DNA from: Acidimicrobiales bacterium
GTDB lineage: Bacteria > Actinomycetota > Acidimicrobiia > Acidimicrobiales > UBA8592
Assembly (NCBI GenBank): GCA_030740795.1
Contig: JASLWO010000071.1
Span: forward strand, 1 to 49,967
Direction: 5' to 3'
DNA: 49,967 nt
A model generated the notes under the pieces. That model was not told the DNA's origin, searched no databases, and worked only from the letters and a program-made list of their open reading frames with translations. Shown here piece after piece: positions 43,185 to 49,967 of this stretch; the first letter of the stretch is position 1, and each line of letters starts with the position of its first letter. The position numbers were made by a program, and so were the translations under genes.

Positions 43185-43721
43185 TTAAGTTCCGCTAGCT
43201 GGTCTCCCACCGAAGAAAGACCGGTCGGCATTCACGGGGTCACTGATTTTTTTCGTTTCTGCCTTCCATCCCCAAGCACTGATGATGGCAAGTTTGGTAA
43301 AACGCCATTTGCTGTCATTTCCAAGTTGCAGAAACCCTTCGTATCTGCCTCCTTGGACACCTGACGGTCTCGTTGTTGTGAAATACGCGGAAAGAGAAGC
43401 GGTAGTCGCATCTGTATCAACAACAATTGCAATGTTTGAAGTTGTATGCCCGCCGCTAATCATGGATTCACTGGAACGGTACCGTTCATAGAGGGGTGCC
43501 ATTTCCTCCCGCCCATTAAAATGCATGTCTACACCATCCGGTGGGAAATTCAATACATCCAAAACGGCCTCTTCAGCGAAAGCATCCAAAATGTCATCAA
43601 TGAAACCGGTGTCGATCCCATACAGATACTGGTTGAATGCCACTAACACACCTTCTCGAGCTTGCAGTCTTCGCACTTCCCGTTCTAGTTGTTCTACCCG
43701 TTCTTCTAAATTTTCACCCAT
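43185..43721 (-). CDS. SnoaL-like (NTF2-fold) protein with N-terminal coiled coil
   Basis: A 178-residue protein: an N-terminal heptad-rich helix (residues 1-22, EERVEQLEREVRRLQ), then a SnoaL-like domain with LYGIDTGFIDDILDAFAEEA, GGHTTSNI and RYEGFLQL. The coiled coil probably holds a dimer or docks a partner. Function unknown. It starts directly at the stop of the PPOX gene upstream, so the two are coupled, like the PPOX/nucleosidase pair at 14829. Confidence 0.83.
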   Translation of the reverse strand: MGENLEERVEQLEREVRRLQAREGVLVAFNQYLYGIDTGFIDDILDAFAEEAVLDVLNFPPDGVDMHFNGREEMAPLYERYRSSESMISGGHTTSNIAIVVDTDATTASLSAYFTTTRPSGVQGGRYEGFLQLGNDSKWRFTKLAIISAWGWKAETKKISDPVNADRSFFGGRPASGT

Positions 43722-44291
43722 TTATAGATACTCCATTTCCCACCCCGCAGGGGGTTCCGTAATATTCCTAGACCTCTTAGCTAAGCTATTTTTAAAAGTG
43801 ACATCCCGCAATTTTGACTCTAAGAGCGGCCCATCGTAGGTGATCCACTGTTGGGGATCCAACTCAATAATTACTCTCCCCGGGGTATCTAAACGCCTAA
43901 TGAATTCGGTATTAGCACTCGCGTCACCCGCCCTTAACCGAGTTGCCAGCATCGGGTAAAACCATTCTTTAATTTCGGCATTGTCATCGTGGACGGTAGC
44001 GAGAGTTTTTGCCGTGGTCGTAATATCGCCACCCAACCAAGTGCCCTCACTAGAGACAACAATGGAGCTTTCAGGACGTTTCCTAAGTGCTGGGACTCGT
44101 TTCCTTTGACCCATGCACGTGATCCAGAACTTCGAATCATGCCAGACGAAACGGTGCATCACGCCAACAGGCCAACCAGCCGAATTAGTCCAATTAACAC
44201 AACATTCTGTTTGGGCCTCGTACAGGCGTTCACGTTTTTCATCGCTTATAGCGACATCGCTCACATCTGTGTAATCTTTTTTGTTTCCCAT
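43722..44291 (-). CDS. Pyridoxamine 5'-phosphate oxidase-family (flavin/F420) protein
   Basis: A 189-residue PPOX split-barrel protein, paralogous to 14829. It shares GWPVGV, FW, RKRVPALRKRP and EWFYPMLA, and ends with a QWITYDG block. It probably binds FMN or F420. AAGGAAATTA before ATG 44291 fixes the start. It lies in an operon with acyl-CoA dehydrogenase, SDR and RDD genes on the minus strand. Confidence 0.8.
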   Translation of the reverse strand: MGNKKDYTDVSDVAISDEKRERLYEAQTECCVNWTNSAGWPVGVMHRFVWHDSKFWITCMGQRKRVPALRKRPESSIVVSSEGTWLGGDITTTAKTLATVHDDNAEIKEWFYPMLATRLRAGDASANTEFIRRLDTPGRVIIELDPQQWITYDGPLLESKLRDVTFKNSLAKRSRNITEPPAGWEMEYL

Positions 44292-44312
44292 TAATTTCCT
44301 TCTATCTCAAAC

Positions 44313-44837
44313 TTACCCGACAGCTCTAACTACATAGGTTTTCCCAGCACGGTCAAAAATTGATTGCCTATCGGGGTCCACTGTTAACCAATACAGGGAA
44401 ATCCCTACTATGGCAAAATTTAGAAACCAGCCAATTAATGGGACCAAACTCACCACGTTCGGTACGAATCGGCTACTGGCAGTTGACCCCAACGGCGGTG
44501 ATTTACCATCTGAGATTTGAACAATTTTGAAACCAAGCAAAATTTTCCCAGGTGTAGCCCCTTTTAGGGTCACAAAGCCAATTTCATATAGGGCAGACAG
44601 AAATATTGAAACTAGTAAAATAGTGTAAGTTATTTTGGTAGTGTCGAAAATTCCCGCAGCAACGATGACTAGCGCCACTCCCACAATGAAACTGTCAATG
44701 AGTTTGGCCAAGAAACGGGGCCAAATTATGTTGCCTCCCATAACTTCTTTGCTCCACTCAAATCCATCCCAGTACCTTTTAGTCCCTAGTGGGTCCGACT
44801 CTGCGTAGTACCAGCCTGGGCTTTCCGAAGTCATCAC
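44313..44837 (-). CDS. DUF2510-RDD family membrane protein
   Basis: A 174-residue membrane protein. The N-terminal PGWYYAESDPLGTKRYWDG is the DUF2510 signature of actinobacteria. The remainder is an RDD domain with three hydrophobic segments, R-F-L-A-K-L-I-D-S at its start, a GKILLG loop and a late R-F-V-P-N. The function of RDD proteins is poorly known, with transport or ion-tolerance roles suggested. AAGGAGCGTG precedes the start. Confidence 0.88.
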   Translation of the reverse strand: MMTSESPGWYYAESDPLGTKRYWDGFEWSKEVMGGNIIWPRFLAKLIDSFIVGVALVIVAAGIFDTTKITYTILLVSIFLSALYEIGFVTLKGATPGKILLGFKIVQISDGKSPPLGSTASSRFVPNVVSLVPLIGWFLNFAIVGISLYWLTVDPDRQSIFDRAGKTYVVRAVG

Positions 44838-44918
44838 GCTCCTTATTTATGAAACAATAATCTCTATTAGTCTTGCATGAAACACGAGTTTTATGCCACT
44901 ACTGGTTCTGGTCGTTTA

Positions 44919-45731
44919 TCACCTATCAATATGGGGCATTACTGGTCCATCGCCTGAGATTCTACGCTTGGCCTGTTCTAATGCTTGCTCGCCGTAATGT
45001 TTATGCGGAAGAATCCAAAAGATCCCCTGACGGATCTCATCTATTACGATTTCCGCGACTTCATCAGGAGTCAGATTTTCCTTTCCATCACGCACAACAA
45101 ATTGATCGGGGTCAGGTTGAAAATCAATGCCTTCCCGATTTCGTTCACTTGTCCCAATGTTTGTATCTACCATTCCGGGGCAAAGCACGGAAACAGATAA
45201 TGCTGTTTTCTTAAATTCGTGGTGCAGGGTTTCACTTAGGGCCACAACACCGCGTTTGGAGACGTTGTAAGAAGCTATACCAGGAAAAGCAAGAAGACCA
45301 GCAGTAGAAGCAGTATTGATTACATGCCCGGGTTCTCCGCTCGCCAACATGCGAGGAACGAAAGACTGGACTCCATAAATAACTCCCATGAGATCTATGC
45401 CGATAACCCAATCCCAATCTTCTGGCGATTCCCATGCCTTGTGCCTAGAGACAACGCCAGCGTTATTAGCTAGAAAGTGGACATTGCCGAAATGCTCGTA
45501 GGCAGTGATGGCTAGAGCTTCGACCTGAGAGCGGTCAGAAACATCGCATTGCACGCCAATGACTTCAGAGCCTTTGGAACGTAACATTTCAGCGGCTTTT
45601 TCTAAAGCATCGGTCTCTATATCAGCGAGAACTATTTTCATACCTTCATCAGCTAATTTGGAAGCTAAGCCAAGCCCTATTCCGCTTGCCCCTCCAGTGA
45701 TAACTGCTACACGCCCATCAAAATCATCCAT
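44919..45731 (-). CDS. SDR family oxidoreductase
   Basis: A 270-residue classical SDR: TGGASGIG, NNAGVV, TASTAGLL, YNVSK and a PGMVDTNIG loop. Its end lacks the usual VDGG and carries a longer ILPHKHYG tail. NAD(P)-linked; substrate unknown. Its ATG overlaps by one base the stop of the acyl-CoA dehydrogenase, so the two are likely to serve the same acyl-CoA or alcohol pathway. Confidence 0.88.
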   Translation of the reverse strand: MDDFDGRVAVITGGASGIGLGLASKLADEGMKIVLADIETDALEKAAEMLRSKGSEVIGVQCDVSDRSQVEALAITAYEHFGNVHFLANNAGVVSRHKAWESPEDWDWVIGIDLMGVIYGVQSFVPRMLASGEPGHVINTASTAGLLAFPGIASYNVSKRGVVALSETLHHEFKKTALSVSVLCPGMVDTNIGTSERNREGIDFQPDPDQFVVRDGKENLTPDEVAEIVIDEIRQGIFWILPHKHYGEQALEQAKRRISGDGPVMPHIDR

Positions 45732-46960
45732 TACCTATCCTTTTGCGTTCCTACAAGTAAATCTTTGAACGGGACACCCTTATCTACGCTTGGTTCCCTA
45801 GGTAAACCCAGTACACGGTCGCCAATAATATTTTTCTGAATCTCGTCAGTTCCCCCAGCAATTCCAGCTTGGAAGCTTCCGAGTACCAGCCGGCCCCACC
45901 ATTGGCCTCGATCTCCTTCAGTCCAAGCGTCGGTTTCCATCCCCACAACATCATTGATGAGGGAACGGACATCTCTCAGGATTTTTGAACCATGTAGTTT
46001 CCCAAGCGAACCACCAGGGCCAGGGGTTTTCCCCGCCTGCAATTCAGCCCGAGTGCGCATTGAGACAAGACTCTTCGCCGTTTCTTCTGAGTACAGCTTC
46101 ATTAATTTCTGCCTAACAACCGGGTTGGAGATGTTTCCTTTCTTTTGCGCATGTTCAATAAGACGCTTCGTATGTGGGGTCGTTATCCCACCGGTCGAAC
46201 CGGTTCCAATGGCAACTCGTTCGTACATGAGCATAGAAGTCGCAAGACGCCACCCTTCATGCAAAGGGCCCAAAAGGTTGTCTTTGGGAATACGTAAATC
46301 GGTAAAGAAGACTTCGTTAAAATGCATCCCACCATCGATTTGGTGAATTGGGCGAATCTCAACCGCCGGATCGGACATATCTACGATGAACATGGAAATC
46401 CCCGCGTGTTTAGCAACTTCAGGATTTGTTCTAGCGATCAGAACCCCGTAATCACAGACGTGAGCGAGCGTCGTCCATACTTTCTGACCATTTATTATCC
46501 ATTCATCACCATCCAACTCAGCACGCGTCTGCAAGCTGGCAACATCGGAACCGGCGCCAGGTTCAGAAAACATCTGACACCAAACGGTTCGGGCGGCAAT
46601 AATATCGGCGAGATGTTTTTCTTTCTGCTCTTCGTTACCGAATTCGTTCAACATCGGCAGGCACATTCCATGACTAATAGTTAATTGGGAAGTCATTTCC
46701 GGATACTTGCCGCATTCTTCACGCCAAATAGTTTCATGAGCTTTAGTGAGACCAGCCCCACCGTATTCTTTTGGATAGATCAATCCAGCTAAACCAGCTT
46801 CAGCCAATTTCCCTTGGAACGCCTTGTTCTGGCCCATAGTTTCTTTATCTCTAGGGTCAGGTTCGTTCAGATGAATACCAACAGCGTGTTCATCAAGGAA
46901 TTCTCTGCAAATAATGCGAAAAGATTCTTGTTCAGCATCAGTTAGATTTTCGTCCGCCAT
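45731..46960 (-). CDS. Acyl-CoA dehydrogenase
   Basis: A 409-residue acyl-CoA dehydrogenase with MFSEPGAGSDVAS, INGQKVWTTLA and GIAGGTDEIQKN. As in 23525, Gly replaces the glutamate of medium-chain enzymes, and the end RVLGLPREPSVDKGVPFKD is near-identical. GGAGGACCCC precedes ATG 46960. It is the first gene of the minus operon with SDR, RDD, PPOX and SnoaL genes. The acyl substrate is unknown. Confidence 0.9.
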   Translation of the reverse strand: MADENLTDAEQESFRIICREFLDEHAVGIHLNEPDPRDKETMGQNKAFQGKLAEAGLAGLIYPKEYGGAGLTKAHETIWREECGKYPEMTSQLTISHGMCLPMLNEFGNEEQKEKHLADIIAARTVWCQMFSEPGAGSDVASLQTRAELDGDEWIINGQKVWTTLAHVCDYGVLIARTNPEVAKHAGISMFIVDMSDPAVEIRPIHQIDGGMHFNEVFFTDLRIPKDNLLGPLHEGWRLATSMLMYERVAIGTGSTGGITTPHTKRLIEHAQKKGNISNPVVRQKLMKLYSEETAKSLVSMRTRAELQAGKTPGPGGSLGKLHGSKILRDVRSLINDVVGMETDAWTEGDRGQWWGRLVLGSFQAGIAGGTDEIQKNIIGDRVLGLPREPSVDKGVPFKDLLVGTQKDR

Positions 46961-47079
46961 GGGGTCCTCCTAGGCATTTAAGCAAACAATTGATATACCG
47001 ACGCTAGCATTATCTGCTGATCCCGATGTAATCCAAAACCTCATCAACAACTTTAAAATCCGATATTCAGGAACGTACG

Positions 47080-48663
47080 ATGTCCGCAAATAATATTTCA
47101 AAAGAAACAGCTAGAAGAAGAACATTCGCGATTATCAGCCACCCAGACGCAGGCAAAACAACGTTAACTGAAAAATTCCTTTTGTATTCGGGACAAGTCA
47201 CTGAAGCTGGTTCCGTAAAAGCGAAAAAAGGAAGGAAGTCAGCGAGATCCGATTGGATGACAATGGAACAAGATCGAGGCATATCTATCGCTTCCACAGT
47301 GCTTCAATTCGAATATCAGGAAAATATAATTAACCTTTTGGACACACCGGGCCACCGGGACTTCTCAGAAGACACATACAGGGTTTTAGCAGCAGTAGAC
47401 GCAGCCATCATGGTTCTTGACGGTGCCAAAGGAATAGAAGCACAAACCTTGAAACTCTTTGAAGTATGTAAAGCGAGAAACATGCCAATCCTCACTTTCA
47501 TTAACAAATGGGACCGCCCGAGCCTTGACCCGTTAGAACTGATGGATCAGATAGAGAGTTCTATAGGCGTCCAAACAACTCCGATCACGTGGCCAGTTGG
47601 ACCAGGTGGCGAATTTGAAGGGGTCATCAACAGGAAAACGGATCAATTCATTCGTTTCACAAGAACAAGCCGTGGCGCAACGACCGCTCCAGAAGAACCT
47701 ATTGCCATAGACGCAGATACGAGCATTGACAGCGAATACTTTGAAAAGGCTTTAGAAGAAGTCATGTTGTTTGATGAGGTAGGAGCCACACACGACCAGG
47801 AACTATTCCTTGCAGGGGAAACAAGCCCATTATTTGTTGGTTCCGCACTCACCAACTTCGGCGTACGACACCTCCTCGACGCCGTCGTAGATCTTGCTCC
47901 AGCGCCGACAAGCCGCGAAGGAGAACATGGTGTGAGAAGAAACATAGATGATCCTTTTTCCGCTTTCGTTTTTAAAGTTCAAGCGAATATGGATCCATCG
48001 CATCGTGACAGAGTGGCTTTCATGCGTATTAACTCCGGTTATTTCGAGCGGGGTATGCAAGTAACCCACCAAAGGTTAAATAAACCCTTCAGCACGAAGT
48101 TCGCCACGTCCATGTTCGGTTCAGAACGAGACACAGTGGACGAAGGATACCCGGGAGACGTACTAGGACTTGTTAACGCTAATGACCTCCGCATCGGAGA
48201 CACATTGTACGCCGGAGAAGCCATTGAGTTCCCACCCATACCAAGGTTCGAACCAGAATTGTTCTGGAGTGCTAGACCGACTGATGTTTCCAAAACCAAA
48301 CAATTCAGGAAAGGCCTCAATCAATTAGATGAAGAAGGGGTAGTGCAAGTACTCCGTGATATGGATGCTCCCACAGCGTCACCCGTGTTAGGAGCGGTGG
48401 GGCAAATGCAATTCGAAGTGTTTTCCCATCGGTTAGAACACGAATTCGGGGCGAAGGTTGAAATGAATCCGACTTCATGGGTTGTTGCTCGTAGAACAGA
48501 CATGGAAACAGCTGAAAAAGTGCGGGAATTGAGAGGAACGCGAGTGTTGGGGTCTTTAGAAGGCACTCTCTTCGCGTTATTTGATTCAACTGGTCGCCTT
48601 ATGAGAACCATAAATGATAATCCTGAATGGGTCCTAGAACGAGTGGTTGAAACCGCTGGGTAA
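47080..48663 (+). CDS. prfC: Peptide chain release factor 3
   Basis: A 527-residue translational GTPase. P-loop SHPDAGKTT at residues 20-28, DTPGH at 88-92 and NKWD at 142-145 are the G1, G3 and G4 motifs. The KKGRKSARSDWMTMEQDRGIS block is specific for RF3, and length agrees with the family. RF3 releases RF1 and RF2 from the ribosome after termination. It is divergent from the acyl-CoA dehydrogenase across 119 bases. Confidence 0.95.
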   Translation: MSANNISKETARRRTFAIISHPDAGKTTLTEKFLLYSGQVTEAGSVKAKKGRKSARSDWMTMEQDRGISIASTVLQFEYQENIINLLDTPGHRDFSEDTYRVLAAVDAAIMVLDGAKGIEAQTLKLFEVCKARNMPILTFINKWDRPSLDPLELMDQIESSIGVQTTPITWPVGPGGEFEGVINRKTDQFIRFTRTSRGATTAPEEPIAIDADTSIDSEYFEKALEEVMLFDEVGATHDQELFLAGETSPLFVGSALTNFGVRHLLDAVVDLAPAPTSREGEHGVRRNIDDPFSAFVFKVQANMDPSHRDRVAFMRINSGYFERGMQVTHQRLNKPFSTKFATSMFGSERDTVDEGYPGDVLGLVNANDLRIGDTLYAGEAIEFPPIPRFEPELFWSARPTDVSKTKQFRKGLNQLDEEGVVQVLRDMDAPTASPVLGAVGQMQFEVFSHRLEHEFGAKVEMNPTSWVVARRTDMETAEKVRELRGTRVLGSLEGTLFALFDSTGRLMRTINDNPEWVLERVVETAG

Positions 48664-48711
48664 AACCCTCTGTGACACCAGAATATTGCTGTTGCCCTTT
48701 ACCCTTACCAT

Positions 48712-49230
48712 ATGGACCAAAAGGCACCCGAAATAATTTTTACCCTACTAATCGCTTGTGGGTTATTTGGAGGATTAGGAATTCTGCTTTTTGCCAAGAG
48801 TAGTTTGCGGCGGGAATTTCGTTCGCTCACATTGGAATTGGCAACAATGGTTGCAATAGGAGCAACTTTGGGCAGCCTGTATTTTTCAGAAGTACGAGAC
48901 TTCCTTCCTTGCGAGTTTTGCTGGTACCAACGGATCGCCATGTACCCACTCGCGGTTATTCTTCTAATAGCGACAGTCAGACGTGATCGGAAAATTATCC
49001 CCTATGCTCTTACTCTCTCAACATTAGGCGCAGCTATATCTGTCTATCATTATCAATTGCAGTTGTTTCCAGGGCAAGGGTCTTCCTGTGGGTTAGATGC
49101 TTCATGTGCTTACAAGTGGATTGAAGTGTTCGGGTTCGTTACGATCCCAACGCTAGCTTTAGGAAGCTTCCTCCTGATCAGTATGCTTCTATTGACGACA
49201 CCACGACCGTGGAAAGACATATCCAGATGA
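48712..49230 (+). CDS. Disulfide bond formation protein B-like (DsbB/BdbC)
   Basis: A 172-residue membrane protein with about four to five hydrophobic segments. The first redox pair is C67-E-F-C70 followed by WYQR, the quinone-binding arginine motif, and the second pair is C126/C132 in the periplasmic loop before the last segment. It reoxidises a DsbA-like thiol oxidase with quinone. No strong ribosome site precedes the ATG. Its stop overlaps the ATG of the thioredoxin-like gene by four bases. Confidence 0.9.
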   Translation: MDQKAPEIIFTLLIACGLFGGLGILLFAKSSLRREFRSLTLELATMVAIGATLGSLYFSEVRDFLPCEFCWYQRIAMYPLAVILLIATVRRDRKIIPYALTLSTLGAAISVYHYQLQLFPGQGSSCGLDASCAYKWIEVFGFVTIPTLALGSFLLISMLLLTTPRPWKDISR

Positions 49231-49967
49231 CAGAGATAACAGACACAAGTCGAGCGACCCCACGAGTTATCCTCGGGTCGCTCGTAATCGTAGTCATAGG
49301 TTTAGCAGTAGTTCTTGGCATAGTTCTTTCTAGCGGCGGCAATGACTCTAACTCCGAGATTTCAGTACCGGTCACTTCGGAAGAAGTATCGGAAGAACCA
49401 TCTGAAGAAGTTGTAGAAACAGTGGAAGAAGAACCAGCAAACACTCCCGAACCGGTTCAAAGTGTTAGTGAAGAATTTTGGGAGACAGGGACAGTGGAGA
49501 TCCTCGGAGAACCAATACCTGCCGATACTGGTATTGGTTATGCAGCTCCAGCGTTCAGAGCACAGCCAAATAACAGCGGGCAACCAATAATGATTGATCC
49601 AGCAGATGGAACAGTCCGCCTCATTGGCTTCTTCGCCCATTGGTGTCCGCACTGCCAACGCGAAGTACCTCGTGTTGCTAAATGGTTAGCTGAAAACGGC
49701 GTGCCAGAAGAAATAGAAATCATCGCTATTTCCACTGCGGTTCGTGAAGGAGCTCCGAATTACCCCCCATCAGAATGGTTCAAAAATGAAAGTTGGCGAA
49801 CGCAGATTCTCGTTGATAGTGAAGAGAGCGAATTAGCTACCGCTTATGGTCTAGGTGGTTTTCCTTACTGGATCCTTGTAGATGCAACAGGAACAGTCAT
49901 GCATCAAAGCAGTGGTGAATTAACAGAGGAACAATTCGGCTATCTCGTAGATTTCGCGGTTTCAATC
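49227..49967 (+). CDS. Membrane-anchored thioredoxin-like (TlpA/DsbA-type) protein (3' partial)
   Basis: The frame is open to the end of the window (247 residues seen, no stop). A single hydrophobic segment (residues about 14-35) anchors the protein and is followed by an acidic Glu/Pro/Val-rich linker. The thioredoxin-fold domain has C140-P-H-C143 in FAHWCPHCQ and the cis-Pro GGFPYWI. CPHC is the DsbA redox motif, so it is likely to oxidise exported proteins with the DsbB-like partner encoded just upstream. Confidence 0.88.
   Translation, partial: MTEITDTSRATPRVILGSLVIVVIGLAVVLGIVLSSGGNDSNSEISVPVTSEEVSEEPSEEVVETVEEEPANTPEPVQSVSEEFWETGTVEILGEPIPADTGIGYAAPAFRAQPNNSGQPIMIDPADGTVRLIGFFAHWCPHCQREVPRVAKWLAENGVPEEIEIIAISTAVREGAPNYPPSEWFKNESWRTQILVDSEESELATAYGLGGFPYWILVDATGTVMHQSSGELTEEQFGYLVDFAVSI

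Noticed and set aside
1-49967. CRISPR arrays, tRNA, rRNA, insertion sequences, phage genes
   Set aside because: None seen; no transposase or integrase motif and no regular repeats. The gene-dense layout leaves no room for arrays or RNA genes of usual size.

Overview
The window looks like a piece of a streamlined, uncultured actinobacterial chromosome, most likely a marine member of class Acidimicrobiia (inference). The evidence is a family mix typical of Actinomycetota: two luciferase-like F420-type oxidoreductases, two PPOX-family flavin/F420 proteins, a mycothiol-dependent maleylpyruvate-isomerase-like enzyme, a DUF2510-RDD membrane protein, DHA2 exporters and many SDR and acyl-CoA dehydrogenase paralogues. 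GC content is moderate, which is low for the phylum. Genes are very tightly packed. No stretch over about 160 bases lacks a gene. I see no tRNA, rRNA, CRISPR array, insertion sequence or long repeat.

Layout. 1-1410: 3' part of a cytochrome c/copper monooxygenase fusion. 1417-5168 (minus): histidine phosphatase, zinc alcohol dehydrogenase, a DsbA-fold protein with an in-frame UGA at its first active-site cysteine (likely a selenoprotein), an MBL hydrolase and a SnoaL-like protein. 5294-6100: SDR. 6104-11427 (minus): APH kinase, small partner protein, SDR, DHA2 exporter, SDR, MOSC protein. 11485-13444: ThuA protein and a dihydrodipicolinate-reductase-like dehydrogenase. 13453-15344 (minus): PPOX, MTA/SAH nucleosidase-like and nitroreductase. 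15423-20577: nitroreductase, acyl-CoA dehydrogenase, lipoprotein serine hydrolase, carboxylesterase. 20579-22079 (minus): cysteine hydrolase and DDAH-like protein. 22189-25274: SnoaL, LLM oxidoreductase, acyl-CoA dehydrogenase, SRPBCC. 25282-26772 (minus): SRPBCC and NPP-type phosphodiesterase. 26804-34400: isochorismate synthase, SDR, ThuA, then a 2-oxoacid/acetoin dehydrogenase operon (E1 alpha, E1 beta, AcoX-like, E2). 34428-37123 (minus): PEP-utilising-domain protein and LLM. 37280-39342: winged-helix protein, acyltransferase, mycothiol enzyme. 39346-40914 (minus): TIM-barrel isomerase and SDR. 41034-43179: two tandem SDRs and a VOC protein. 43185-46960 (minus): acyl-CoA dehydrogenase, SDR, RDD, PPOX, SnoaL. 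47080-end: release factor 3, DsbB-like and a membrane-anchored CPHC thioredoxin.

The overall theme is oxidation of diverse small organic and acyl-CoA substrates (eight SDRs, three acyl-CoA dehydrogenases, a C2/C4 oxoacid dehydrogenase complex) plus thiol redox chemistry (UPWC protein, mycothiol enzyme, DsbB/TlpA pair). The most striking signal is the probable selenoprotein at 2843-3460. An ordinary ORF caller would truncate it at its N-terminus and lose its active site. Other points of interest are an E2 subunit with three peripheral-subunit-binding repeats and eight convergent gene pairs that are all separated by 1-27 bases.
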